From positions 145,001 to 209,000 of the forward strand of contig JBAMJV010005553.1 in assembly GCA_037951105.1 (NCBI GenBank): a DNA stretch of 64,000 nt, written 5' to 3'. Shown here in pieces: positions 12,631 to 24,775 of this stretch (within the stretch, counting starts at the first letter, position 1; the number at the start of each line of letters is the position of its first letter). The notes under the pieces were generated by a model. The model did not search any database. It was given only the letters and a program-made list of their open reading frames with translations, and had not been told where the DNA came from. The position numbers and the translations under genes are program-made. This DNA is from Echinarachnius parma. Its lineage: Eukaryota; Echinodermata; Echinoidea; Clypeasteroida; Echinarachniidae.

Positions 12631-13919
12631 TATAGGTTTTCCCATTCATTTTAACTCTTTTCTCATTCAATTTCAGTAATTTGTAGTTCAATTTCGTCCC
12701 GAGAAACCAACAGACCGTAAATCCCAACCTCAATTTCGTCAATGATCAATCTAATTCGTCATTTGTCAACCAATTTCAAACACTTCGCATTCAAAATCGT
12801 CAATTGGCATTGGAATTCGTCTCCGCCGCTGAGCGAGTGGTGAATGTTAAAGGGATCTAGTAACTTTGTTGACATGTGCAAAAAGTGATGAATGGTTGAT
12901 GCAATGTATATTATTGTTATCTCATATGTCCACAGGGTATTGTGTGAAAATTTCAAGTCAAATGGACATTGCATGGCCAAGTAAAGAGCGAAAATGCAAA
13001 GTGATATTCAATAATTCACTGCACTCACTTTGTACACAGAAGAAAAACTCGCCCGGAGTTTTTCTTATCTGAATACTTCGATCGTACATATCTTTGTAAC
13101 GAAAGGGAAATTTGAAAAACCGAAACATGTCCCATGATTTTATTGTTAATACAAATACAACAAGGTATGAGGGAACCGCTAGAATGAAAATTTTATTTTG
13201 AGGATTTGGACAATGTTACTAAGTCCCTTTAAGATCAAATTCGTCTTTGTTCAACCAATTTCGTGATTTTGTCATTCAAATTCGTCGCATGGTATAGCCT
13301 TATATGCCTGCCTGTGTCATGACTATGTAGGTTAGATGGGTATGTATGTGTGGGTGTGTATGTGTGTGTGCGTGTGTGTATACATAATATTTAATATTGT
13401 TTTATATTATTTCTATGTATGTCTTGAAAAAGAATTTAATGCAATTTGCTGTAAACGTGCTTGTGTGCGTGTTGGTGTGCATGTGTGCAAATGTATGTGT
13501 GTTTGTGAGTGTGTGCGTGTGTTTTGTGCGTGTGAGTTTGTTTTCGAGTGTATACATGTGTATGTTACCCCCTAAATGATTAATGTTACAATTTACAATT
13601 ACATCAAGACAATATAAAACAGAACATAACAGTGTAAATACATAGGACGAATCTGAATAGAGTTTTAATGAAATTGATTGCCAATTGACGAAATTGCTTT
13701 CGCTTTTATGTGTGCAACTGTGATCGACGAATTTGATTTGCAATTGACGAAAATGTGTGACTAATGACTATTAAATTGTGTGGTCTTTGTGTTAAATTGA
13801 TCGACGAAAGACGAAATTGAAGTTAGGATTTCCGCCCTGGTGGTTCCTCGGGACGAATTTGAATGACAAATTAATGAAATTGAATGACAAAAGTGTTAAA
13901 ATGGATGGGAAAACCTATA
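12631..13919. mobile_element. Fold-back element with GACGAATT-motif arms
   Basis: Ends TATAGGTTTTCCCATTCATT and AATGGATGGGAAAACCTATA are inverted. Both arms are built from repeats of AATTTCGTC / GACGAAATT plus CGTCCCGAGAAACCA opposed by TGGTTCCTCGGGACG. The left arm is split by a TTAA-MITE (12851-13228). The centre holds TG-rich simple sequence (13337-13390 and 13460-13560). It starts at the tail of the SINE. Confidence 0.75.
12851..13228 (-). mobile_element. TTAA-flanked MITE (TAGTAAC family), copy d
   Basis: 378 bp between TTAA at 12847 and TTAA at 13229. Ends AGGGATCTAGTAACTTTG and CAATGTTACTAAGTCCCT. It is inserted into the left arm of the fold-back element 12631-13919. It contains a small palindrome GAAAAACTCGCCCGGAGTTT. 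Confidence 0.85.
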
Positions 13920-14145
13920 ACATTACCTTGACTCTCGTTCACTTAATCTTCCTATCTCACACACTATTCTTCCAACATTTTATTTCCGATCTATTTCGAT
14001 CTCTCTCTCTTACTCTCCATCTCTTATCTTGTATTTCCCATACTCTTCTATTCATATCTCAAACCAGGTGTTATCATTCACTGTTCCCCGGCGTGACGTC
14101 ACGCACTAGGGTCAATAGCACAGCTCAGGGTCACATACCCTTTAA

Positions 14146-14536
14146 AGGGAACTAGTCACATCGTCAAAATCCTCAAAGCTTACTTGTAATTTAACTCTAT
14201 AGCGGTTCTCATGTACCTCATTGTATTCGTAATACCAATAGAAGCATGGAATGACTTTCGGTTTTCAAGATTCATCTACCGTTATAGAGATATGTATGAT
14301 TGAAATGTTCAGATTTGTAATTGTCTACTGAATAATTATAACTGTGTACAAAGTCCGTTTAAAGTCAGTCAAAGTCAGGGTAAGCAAATATTACTCTGCA
14401 TGTAAGCTTTTCGGTCATATGACATTCATGTACCAGTGAATTGTCACACTCAGTGGACATATTAGGATCGCGGAAAAACATATTTTATCGACTCTTTATT
14501 AGTTTTTGTATCATGTCAACATAGTTACTAGATCCT
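14146..14536 (+). mobile_element. TTAA-flanked MITE (TAGTAAC family), copy e
   Basis: 391 bp between TTAA at 14142 and 14537. Ends AGGGAACTAGTCACATCGTC and ATAGTTACTAGATCCT. Confidence 0.8.
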
Positions 14537-14717
14537 TTAAGTTTAAAAGAGCATCATATTACAATATCAGTGGCATGTGGAATGCGCTTGATATGTACTG
14601 TATGTGATTTTAATAAAACATTCAAGTGAATTAACAAACATACGAATGTAATAAAATCACAATTGAGCTATACTACTCGTGGCATGTGAACTGCATTTGG
14701 TGTAGTGTGTAATTTAA

Positions 14718-15072
14718 AGGGATCTAGTAACATTGTCCAAATTCACAAAACTAACTTAGAACTCTAGTGGTTTTGTATTTGCATTAACAATATGAGCATG
14801 GAAAGGGTTTATGTTTTTCATATTTTTTTTCCGTTAAAAAAGATATTTACAATTGAAGTGTTTGGATGTTTAATTATCCACTAGAAAGTTATGACTGTGT
14901 ACAAAGTCAGTGCAATGAGTTAGCAAATATCATTTTGCACATTCGCTCATTATACTCGGCCATATGACATTTTCACACATTACTTAGTGGACGTGTCAGA
15001 TTACAGCAATACCAATTTTATCAACCATTCATCACTTTTAGCACATCTTTTAAACAGAGTTACTAGATCCCT
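14718..15072 (+). mobile_element. TTAA-flanked MITE (TAGTAAC family), copy f
   Basis: 355 bp between TTAA at 14714 and 15073. Ends AGGGATCTAGTAACATTGTC and GAGTTACTAGATCCCT are nearly perfect inverted repeats. Confidence 0.85.
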
Positions 15073-15949
15073 TTAATTCAGTAATCTAAATGAATGAATA
15101 AACATGTTAACGAAAGGAAATTCCCATGATATGCTCGGTAATAACTATACAATGTATTGAATTCAACGTATCAATATCTATAGCTCATATAATATGATAG
15201 TAATCTATTCAAATAGCATCGAAATCATGTATTCGTGTCATATGGTTTTAACTCGATAATGTAATATGATTTGGATATGATTCATGAAAATTAATATATT
15301 ATGAATTTCAAACAAGAACAGATAACTCGATGGGTACTTATCGAATGGATTTCATTGGATGTGTGAATAGATTAAATCTTAGTCATTATTTCGATGATAG
15401 CAATTACAAATCTTTAATCCTTTTTGCAATAAATGTTTGTTTGTTTTTACAAATATAATTGTTGAGGCAATGGGAATATTTCTAACAGACGAATCATGTA
15501 AAATTGTATAATATTAATGTCTCCTCCAGGTATGTTAACCCGACGTAATAGAAATAATCATATCGACCAAAATAATCTTCATTCACTTTGGTATTCCGAT
15601 TGCAAAAGTTGGTTTTGGGTAATCTATCTTTTTGTCTCAAAACTGAAATCTTCGACCGAGGACAAAGTGAATAATCATCACGAACGTTTTGGGATGTAAA
15701 TTGGCATAGCCTATATAACGTAAGTGATATGTTCTCGAAATTAAATCTGTGCATTCTCATATCACGAATCATCTTGTAATAAATCTCACGAAGTTGACAT
15801 TTATAATCAGCGGAGAAGGAAGGAGGCGTGGATTTATGAAAAACGCATCTATGAAAAATGTCCGTATCAGAAGGCCCATTCGGTATGGGAAACGCGTGTA
15901 CGATGTGGGAAAGCAATGGTAAGTAGAATATATCGGAGAGAACCGGTTA
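15073..15949. other. No gene recognised
   Basis: A 140-codon minus-strand frame (15494-15916) runs into the purine-rich array. It has no recognisable domain and no splice context I can defend. Confidence 0.45.
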
Positions 15950-17480
15950 AAGTCCCTTTCTGATATGAACGTGATAAAATTGTCACGCATGGTATGGTAA
16001 ACAATGTTGCCCGCCGTACCCCTATTGGTAATAAAGATATCCTCGTCTTGAGAGAATGCGTGCTGGTTGGTTATCAAAAAGAGTCGGACAAACAATGTTT
16101 GTGGGGAGGAGGAGGAGGAGGGGAAAAAAGATATGGACGTGCATGGGGAATATTGAGTTGGGGAAAATAAGATTATGAAAAGTGTCTTAGTAAACATAAC
16201 CGGCCGTCGCACCAACCTATATATTGTATAATAAAGATATACTTGGTCTTTGGAGAATATTATGTTGGCTGATGAACACGCAGACTAAAGCCCGGCGCAG
16301 TCAGAGACGACTCGACGCGATTCGACTGGTTTTCATTCGGATCGGCTCAGTTTCCAGTGCCTCGCGACACACATTTTGCCAGTCGAGAGACAGTCGGATG
16401 TCAACTGGGGCCGATTCAACACGATGAATCGGATCCGACCGACCGGGCCCAACTCTATCCTGATTGAAACCAGTCGGATCGGGTCGAGTTGGCTCTGTCT
16501 GCAGAGGGCTTAAGACGGGACGAAGTTAGAGATGAAAAGACAGGTGGAGAATCTAGAATTTTAGAGATAATATAATTCACCACCTCACCTCTATAAAGAT
16601 ATCCTTGCTTTTTAGAGAACGTGGTGTTGGTTGATTAACACAAAGTCGGAGGAACAATGTTTGAGAGGAAAGAGAAAGGGAGGAAAGTTATAAATGCGAA
16701 GAAGATTTAGTTGGGAGAATAAGATGGACAAATATTTATACGGTATGTGAACAAAACCGACCGTGTCACCCCTCTTGGTAATAAAGATATCATCGGTCTT
16801 TTAAGAATTGGTGATAGTTCATGACGACGAAATAGATGAAAATGAAGTTGGAGATATCGAGAAATTGAAAGAATATATGGATATCGAGAATGGAAACGGG
16901 ACATTTATAGGTAAACATGATAACTGGCCACGGCGTCCCTAATAATTACATTAATATTGTTGGTATTTGGATATCAAATTTAAAAAAGACATGCAAATTG
17001 AAAGGAGGAAAGGGAGGGTTTATTTAGATGGGGGAGAATAGAATTGGGGACGAAAATTGAGAAGAAAAGGAATCTGGTGAAAAGGGTAAAAGATAAGACT
17101 TGGATGTAGATAATAACATTGGTCAATTTATAGGTAAACATGCAGTCCATCGAACCCATATAAGATATCCTTGGTTGTATTAAGTCGGAGGGGGAAGAGG
17201 GATGTGTGAGAAATATGGGTGGGTACAAATATGGAGAATTGGGAATTTTATTGGTATAGGTCTGTATAAACATTGCTGGTCATCGCACCCATATTGAATA
17301 TGTACGATATTGATAAACTTAAAGAAAGGGATGCTAGAAGAGTAGAGAAGATAAAAGAGGAGACAAGAAGAACAAAAATGAGATTTTTAGATTTGTGGAT
17401 AGGGAGAAAAAGAGGTTAAGAAGGAAAAGGAAAGGAATTGGAATGTTTTGCTGAGGAATGTAAGAAAATAGAAAATTATT
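15950..17480. repeat. Purine-rich diverged tandem array, ~190 bp period
   Basis: The mark ATAAAGATATCCTTGGTCTT recurs in varied form near 16029, 16241, 16592, 16778, 16966 and 17160. It is followed each time by TTGAGAAT, a GTCGGAGGAACAATGTTTG-like segment, purine-rich sequence and GGTAAACATGACCGG. The MITE at 16288 interrupts it. Reading frames on the minus strand are by-products of purine bias. Confidence 0.6.
16288..16511. mobile_element. GC-rich TIR MITE, copy 3
   Basis: 224 bp, begins AAGCCCGGCGCAGTCAGAG and ends CTGCAGAGGGCTT. It interrupts a purine-rich tandem array. Its interior is very close to the copy at 5268. Confidence 0.85.
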
Positions 17481-18894
17481 TTTCAAATTAAGAACTAACG
17501 TCACTGAATATAACTTTCCACCCCAACGTCATTGATAATAATGACAAACCTTGCAGTTACAGATCAGGTTTACAATATAGATCAACTCGATGAAACAAAT
17601 TGTGTTGGAGGGGAGGACGGATAGAATAGGACATATGAAGGAGGAGAGTTTTAATTTGAAAGTGATATATTGAAGTTCAGTCGTTCCAGTTGTAGATTTC
17701 AGGCGATAAATCTTGATGTCACGCGCCATCTGCTACAAGAGATGTCAAATACTGGGCACATATTATAGTCATGCATGGACACGCGCCAATTTGTAGCTTC
17801 GTTTTTGACATGTTGGAGGTGGTGTAGGTTCCTCCGTCGGGTCATACCAAAGACATGATGATTGTGATGCTGCCTTCCACATGTTATATATGGCATATTT
17901 CCGCTTGGGCTACGACCATTTATTATATACAATTTCGGGGATAGTGTTGTCCGAAGAGAAAAATTGTAACGACGAATTGTGGTTTAAATACAAAATTTAA
18001 AAACGGAGAAATCTCGATTCATTCAGCCAAACAAACAAATAAACCTACAAATTAAAAATGTAACATAGTGACGCCATGGCATATGTATTATTACTTAATT
18101 TCTTAACAATAATTTAACAAAATAATGAAAAATGTTAACAGCCTATAGTCATACTCACTACAATACAAAATTAATGAGGAATAGTATATTATGTCAAAAA
18201 TATATTAGTCTCAGTCAGATTTCGTCATCTAACATCGTACAGTATAATACTAAATATTGATGTACTATGAATAGTAGATCCAAAAGCCATTAATTTGGGA
18301 TCATAAGATCTAAGCAGGTTTATAATGAGAAGATGACAATATTATGTATATTCATCACAACGCTAATATAATAAGCTGGTAGCCAGAAAGGGTGATAATA
18401 AAGAAGAAGAAAAAAGAAGTTATGAAAATTGAGATCCTTTTCAACGCGGATATGGCAGAGATGTCACATTAATCACACGATGATTAAGATCCGAGGTGCA
18501 TCGCAATTCTGTCAAGCTATGGGGTGATGCAGCAGGCCTGGGCGAAGGAAAATGAGAAAGGGGAACAATCCCCCCCCCCCCCTCCGTAAGTCACCTGTGC
18601 CCCGTGGTAATAATTGCCCTTTCGTTAGTTCTACCCCCTTTAATGTAATCAAATCAAATAAGGGAATACCATCACATCATTAATAATCATCTTTGTTATA
18701 ATTATAGAAAGCCACCTCATGGGATAAACTTCACACAATCTTTGTCTTTGTCGGTTCCATTATAATTTCCTACGCTATTAATATTTCATTTCACCTCCCG
18801 AAAAGTGTCATAACCGTAGCAACCTCTCACGCTAGTTAACCTCGACCTAATCCAACACCTATACTCACACAACACACATCATAACCCTAACCCC
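17481..18894. other. No feature recognised
   Basis: AT-rich, one C run, no repeats I can pair and no coding signal. Confidence 0.5.
18571..18582. repeat. Poly-C run
   Basis: Twelve C in a row, one of many C/G homopolymers in the window. Confidence 0.9.
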
Positions 18895-18952
18895 CTCAAC
18901 CTAAACCTAAACCTAAATCTAAACCTAAACTTAAACCTAAACCCAACCGCCA
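18895..18952. repeat. Telomere-like CCTAAA array
   Basis: About eight imperfect units of AACCTA (CCTAAA), preceded by AACCCTAACCCC. It is related to, but not the same as, the common animal telomere repeat CCCTAA. Confidence 0.7.
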
Positions 18953-19814
18953 TCGTAACGTTCACTAAATAGATAACGTAGCGATAAAAACCCGCGGTGC
19001 AATTATTTTCATCCGCACAAAATTCAAGTCACTCTGTTTGCACCACCGCCACCCCCCCCCCCCCCCCCCCCTGTTTTGTTGTTGATTACCACTGGCTACG
19101 TACGCCACCTCGGCCGGCGACGTAGGGGAACCGAGAGGCATTGAGGGAGAGATGCATACATCTGGTTCATGTATTTGGCGCGCATATTTTCCCGCGCTTG
19201 GTCGATAATAGGTAAACCAGTGTCGACGAGCGGATGATATCCCATCAACCTCAAGGTCTCTGTCACCATTTATTCATATTCAGCTGATTTGATGATCATT
19301 ATTATAGCGAAGCCAGGGGGAGGGGTATAGCCAGGGGAGGGGTGCAGCCAGATAGGGGGTGTAGCAAAGATAGGGGTGTTTAATACAAGACAGTGGCTGG
19401 AATTGATGAAGCCATGGTTTAATTAATTGCGTCGTATGACGTCATTTTAAACCATGGCATAGACTAATTTAATAGAGGTCAGTGGTTTAGACCACTGTTC
19501 TGCTTTTTTTGTTGACATGATAAATGAATGAAAATATCATTAATTAAAAATTAATCAAAGTATAGTCCACACACCCCTGAAACTACGCCCCTTTATGTCG
19601 GCATTTTATTTTGTTTTTCTTCACTCAAGGGCAAGTGCTGCGCGTCGTACATTGTGTTTCCTAGAACTATTCTATCTGAATACCTTATATGTTTCATGAC
19701 TATAAATAAACACCAACAAAAGGTTGTATAGTATATGTTTTCATGAATGTTGATACACAAAGGAACGAGTAACAAGGTTCTTTACAAGTTTGACAAAGTT
19801 CTGGGTGTTCTGGG
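18953..19814. other. No gene recognised
   Basis: A poly-C run, a short GC-rich patch (19090-19240) and a degraded AAACCATGG motif pair near 19410-19460, perhaps a remnant of the family at 52061. Confidence 0.4.
19051..19072. repeat. Poly-C run
   Basis: About 20 C in a row after CACCGCCA. Confidence 0.9.
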
Positions 19815-20568
19815 AAGCGAAGCTATGTAATTATTTTTGCAATTTGCAATAATTGTTTTTTTCCATTCTTTAAAAGAAAAAAAAAAGTTTTAACTATTTG
19901 CAAGAATCTTTGCTGGTGCAATTGTAGGTTGAAAGAAAACCAGGATTCATGAGTATTTGAATGTTACGTACATGAACATGATATCGATATTTGAATATTA
20001 TACACGTCATCATTCTTCATAACTATATCATGTACTTTGAACAAAATGCAAACCAGCATTTCTTCGTTGACTCATCACTGCACAGCTTTTTTTTTCTCGA
20101 AAGGTTGGATCTTTTGTAAACACCTCCCGGGTCCAGTGGTCAGAGTTCTGTTCTTCGCACAAATCGGCCTGAGTTCAAAACATATAGGCTGCGTTTCTCG
20201 AATGATGGCAATAAAGTGAGGTTTCAGACGTTAATAATCATATACATTAATTGATTGAACGCGTCTGTACAAAAAATAATAACTAACTAAACGAGCAACC
20301 AACTTTTCGAAAAACTAGCTGTGCAGTGATGGGTCAACGAAGTAATGCTGGTTTGCATTTTGGTGAAAGTACATGATGTAGTTATGAATAATGATGTGTA
20401 TAAAAATATTGATATCATTTTTGTGTACGTAATATTCAAATACATGAATCCTGTTTTTCTTTCAACCTAAAATTGCACCAGCAAAGCCCCTTGCAAATAT
20501 TTACAACTTTTTTTCTTTGAAGGAATGGGAAAAACAATTATTGCAAAAATAACAACATAGCTTCGCTT
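19815..20568. mobile_element. Large inverted repeat, ~290-bp arms
   Basis: Left arm 19815-20109 and right arm 20296-20568 are imperfect reverse complements along their length: AAGCGAAGCTATG at the outer tip, GCTGGTGCAATTGTAGGTTG, AAAATGCAAACCAGCATT and CATCACTGCACAGC near the loop. The 186-bp loop holds a tRNA-like SINE head. The arms differ by scattered substitutions and small gaps. No coding potential. Confidence 0.85.
20123..20185 (+). mobile_element. tRNA-like SINE head fragment
   Basis: CCGGGTCCAGTGGTCAGAG resembles a tRNA D-arm/box A, and GAGTTCAAAAC about 40 bp on resembles box B. It sits in the loop of the large inverted repeat 19815-20568. It could instead be a decayed tRNA pseudogene. 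Confidence 0.4.
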
Positions 20569-21060
20569 TATAAGTACGCACTGACTACTCTGATGAATAT
20601 CACTTCTCTGTGTGTTGAATGAGAAATACATAAATTCTGGTATTTTTAAATCAACATACTTATTATATACCTAATTATCATAATAATATCATTAACATAA
20701 TGCGCATGTATTTGTTTTTGCTAATAGTACATTGCCTCGTGTAATTGTACACGTTTTATGTTTATTCCTTTCCTTTTTTGTTTGCATTATCACTATTACA
20801 ACCGTGGCACTGTAAACACTATCATAGTGCATTTATATATATGATTATAGATAATCGGTCTATTTTCCAGAAATCGTTGGAATCGTCTGACATCTGGAGT
20901 GGGTAAATAATTAATGTTTGTGTAGAGGCTGGCATGGTGTGTATTTCAGTTTAACTCGTACGATTCCAATTATACAATTAGCGTCATGATATAAACTGAT
21001 CACAGACATTATCGTACATCTACTGTATAATATGGAATCATGAGAATGAATCCCTTTTAT
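20569..21060. other. No feature recognised
   Basis: AT-rich unique DNA between two inverted repeats. Confidence 0.5.
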
Positions 21061-21169
21061 GAAATATTTCAATCTGTCACTATAGGAATTATAGCTTATA
21101 GAGAAAGAGGTGTTAACTTACATCTCTTTTTCTATAAGCTATAATTCCTATTGACAGATTGAAATATTT
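21061..21169. repeat. 109-bp near-perfect hairpin
   Basis: Arms of about 50 nt (GAAATATTTCAATCTGTCA.. and ..TGACAGATTGAAATATTT) pair with one 2-nt bulge and few mismatches around a ~10-nt loop near 21111-21120. It could be a tiny palindromic MITE or a hairpin RNA precursor. Confidence 0.8.
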
Positions 21170-21999
21170 TCCTGTGATGTGTGTTTCCAATTAAAGATTG
21201 GCTACGAGTTTATTAGTTGGTGAATAACTATCGATGCGTGTTTATCATACATCCACAATCTTAGTATAGACTTTTTATTTGTTCATAACAATTAATATGT
21301 TAAATATGTAGTGTGTGTTTGAATCATTGTAAGTGATGCCCCATATTTCGTGAAGAATTTAAACAAAATGTAAAGCAAATTTTGCAGCTAAATACGCTTG
21401 ATTTAAAACAATACGATATAAGGATAATCGCATTCCTCTTGAATTGTATTTGTATAACTTGTACATTGCAACAAATATAAAATCAGTAGTTTGTTTCTCA
21501 TTGAAACTCATTGGAAAAGGAGATTGGTCATATCGTTCTGTATTTATCTTGAAAAAAATCAAACCATTTAAAGCATCGTTGTTTCATTGACAATTTGACG
21601 ACTCATTTAAGTTATTGCATAAATTAAGCTATCCTTGAAGCACTCTGTAAAAAAAAAAGTGCTTGAATAAATACCATCAATGGAATGAAATATAATAAGA
21701 GTTAGATATGATATTTCACTGCCCATTATCCCTGCGAAGAACGCACGAATGTCGTTAAAAAAAAATGCACCGGCATTTAATATAACCAATTCCATTATTT
21801 GTGCTTTATAGAACGGAGCAGTTTCAATTGAAATTGTTGACCCAGTAATGGGCCGTGCATGAACAATATTTCCCAATCTTTATAAATTGCTTTATTCGAT
21901 GAGGAAAAGAAATTGAAAGCCTGCCGTTTTCCCGACGTGCCAATAACCGAGACAAAAATTTGAGCAGAAATAGAAATGTAAATATGCTGCTGTATTCGT
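21170..21999. other. No feature recognised
   Basis: AT-rich unique DNA; short minus-strand frames carry no family signal. Confidence 0.5.
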
Positions 22000-22640
22000 T
22001 ATGTCTGCTCCCTCTATCCCATCCTTCTTCGTGATTTGTTATCTCCCCTCTCTCTACCTTTCTTTTCCATGTTTTAATTTATTCGTCTTTCTTTTTCGTT
22101 CTATTTCTCTTTCCCGTTTCTTTCTCTCTTTTGTCTTCCTCTATAGTTTATATTTCTCGCTCGTATTATTTATTTTCCCCTTCATCTCATCCTTAGTCTC
22201 TATATTTTCCTTTCCTTATCTCGCTTTATTTCCATTTTCTGTTTACTTTCATAATTTATGTCTCTACCTATCTCTCTCTTTCCTTCCCCCTACGCTTCCC
22301 CTTTACCCATCACAATGGGACAATCAGTACCTTACTCTTTCGTATTCTCTTTCTCTTTTCATTGTGTGTGTTTTTGTTTTATATGTTTCTCTTTTCTGTC
22401 TCTCTCCCTCTCGCTCCGTCTTAATCTTTCTCTTCCTTTACCTCTTCCTCTTTCGTATTCTCTTTCTCTTTTCATTGTGTTTTTTCGTTTTATATGTTTC
22501 TCTTTTTCTCTTTTCTGTCTCTCTCTCGCTCCGTCTTCATCTTTCTCTTCCTATACCTCTTCCCTTCTCTTTCTTATTCTCTTTCTCTGTTCTCTATCCC
22601 TTTCTCTCTCCGTCTCTCACCTTCTCCGATAAAAGTGGGC
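22000..22640. repeat. Pyrimidine-rich tract with a ~115-bp tandem duplication
   Basis: CTTT/CTCT-rich DNA. TTCGTATTCTCTTTCTC and the sequence after it recur at about 22338 and 22452. Long open frames on it give Ser/Phe/Leu-only peptides and are composition artefacts. Confidence 0.75.
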
Positions 22641-23365
22641 TCCGAATATGTTTGCGGGGATGAAAATGCGAATGCCAATGAAAACTGATTTTAAAATTGC
22701 GTGCCTTGTTTTTTTTTATTGGACCCCCTATTATTATATGGATGTCGTATATCAACTACCAAGGGACCTTTTTATTTATCATATTTATTAGGACGGGGGG
22801 AAAAGACTGATATGAGATATTTGATTTGGAAGGAAATAAGATATATACACCTGGTCTATCTCATCTTAGCCCTGACTTTCAAAATAAATGCGTTCTGGAA
22901 ATTGGAAATATTGCAATAGATTTAAAGTGGCTCATGGTATAGAACAAGTCGGTATAGCATATTACGTTATGAACTTTTTTTGTAAAATAACAATATTTGG
23001 TTCACTAGTTTTAGTTAAAAATGTAGTGTTTTTAAAAATCATATGATATATATGACAGTTAAATGTAAACTGTAATATATTTGTTTAGTTTTGAAATGTA
23101 TTTATATTCCTCGATGTAAGTTTTGTACAAAAATTATGTTTTAAAAAAGAAAGAAATAACCTTTTCTGTAAGATGATAGAAAGAGCTTTACACTTTATGA
23201 GAAGGTATGTAAAGTGAGTTTTTGTTAATGGTCAACCCTCATCAAACAACAACAACAACAACAAAAACAAAAACCAATAAAATAGCAGTCCCTATAGGTT
23301 TCTACATGAAACATTAATACAGATAATTGTGTTTAACTTTTTTGTAGAACTCACATACAAATTCA
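22641..23365. other. No feature recognised
   Basis: AT-rich, with a short CAA repeat near 23250. Confidence 0.5.
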
Positions 23366-23600
23366 AAGGGATGAAAATAAAGCCAGTGGATAGATGAAAA
23401 TAATAAATATTTTTTTGTTAGTTTCTTCTTTTAATTTAAAGCCAAACTCAAAATGATTGGGGTGAATGCTAGTGGATAGGTAAAAGAATAAATGTACAAT
23501 ACTTTTGTTGTACGTTAGATAGTTCTTCTTTTTTTTTTCATGTAAAGCCAAACTATAAAATGGACGGGTGAATGCCGGTGGATAAAGCCAGATAGGTGAA
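23366..23600. repeat. Short tandem repeat, ~90-110 bp units
   Basis: AAAGCCAAACT, GTGGATAG and TTCTTCTTTT marks recur in about three diverged units. Confidence 0.5.
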
Positions 23601-23796
23601 AAGAATCGTGATGGAGATAAATCGACGGGCGCCACCAACTACAGCTCGGCCCGCCCCTTCCGAAATCACTGTAAACAGTGATAAGTGAAAGTCAATGTTT
23701 ATCCTTCGGAAGATGATAAGAAGCGAGGTGCAACATGACACTGTGCAAACACGCTCTACCTGTCCATCTAATTACAGGGGTCTCGATCCATCTCAG

Positions 23797-23880
23797 GACA
23801 CGCTGACCATCCTGACTGCCTGACTGACTGATGTCGTAAGCTCAGAACCCTGTCACACTTGTGCTAGTTTGGGCGCAGAA
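23797..23880. repeat. Flanking repeat unit I (CTGACTGATGTCGT family)
   Basis: CACGCTGACC..CTGACTGATGTCGTAAG..CCTGTCACACTTGTGCTAG. Related units lie at 29160-29230, 29555-29633 and 29743-29804, so the 5.2-kb complex is bracketed by related sequence. Confidence 0.65.
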
Positions 23881-23917
23881 TCAGGCACCAACCCAGCTAG
23901 CCACCTGACGTCGTGCC

Positions 23918-24775
23918 ATCGTTGGGCCGATGTCATTTTCGTTGTAAGGGGACGTTGGGCCAACATGCGACATGCGACGTCACCGAGACGTTAAAATGTC
24001 CGCCAGCCCAACATCAGCTCGGCGTCTTTTTTTTAATGCTGGCCCAACGTCATTTAGCGATTTCGGCCCAACATCAATTATTGACAATGGCCCAATGTCA
24101 GTTCTAACGTAGGCCCAACATCGATTCCTGACGTTGAGAGAACATCAAGTTTTGACGACGGCCCGACGTTAAAATGTCCGCCAGTCTAACATTGTCCCAA
24201 CATCATTTTGTGATGTCGGGCAAATGTCAATTTCCGACAATGGCCCAACACCGAATCCTGACATAGGACAGATATCAAATTCTGATGTGGGCTCGACGTC
24301 AAAATGTCCGCCAGCCCAACATCGTCACTACGTCATTTTGTGATATTGGCATAACGTCAATTTCCAACAATGGCCCAACATCAACTCATGACATTGGACC
24401 AAAATAACATTATGATGTCGGCTCGAGGTTAAAATGTCCGCTAGCCCAACATTGTCACGACATCATTCTGTGATGTTGGTCCAACGTCAATTTCCGCCAA
24501 TGGCCCAATATCAAATCCTGACGTTGGGCCAACATCAAATTCTGACGTTGGCCCGACATTAAAATGTCCGCCAGCCCGACATTAGCCCAACGTTATTTTT
24601 TATTGTTGGCCCAACATCAAATCTTGACGTTGGCCCAACATCAAATCTTGACGTTCGCCCGACGTTTGAATGTCCGCTAACCCAACATTGGCCCAACGTC
24701 ATTTTCTGATGCTGGACCAACATCAACATTTGACAATGGCCCAATGTCAAATGGCCAACGTAGGACCAACATCAA
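23918..24775. repeat. Left outer repeat block (~129-bp modules)
   Basis: AAAATGTCCGCCAGCCCAAC recurs near 23994, 24172, 24301, 24430 and 24560, with a weaker form near 24668. Spacing is mostly 129-130 bp. Each module holds several ~30-bp submodules of the form TTGGCCCAACATCAA. Confidence 0.8.

Noticed and set aside
15494..16215. Two overlapping minus-strand frames of 140 and 148 codons
   Set aside because: Partly within the purine-rich array; no recognisable domain. A very diverged exon cannot be excluded.
22001..22663. 220-codon plus-strand open frame
   Set aside because: It lies in a CTTT/CTCT tract and gives an almost pure Ser/Phe/Leu peptide. Composition explains it.
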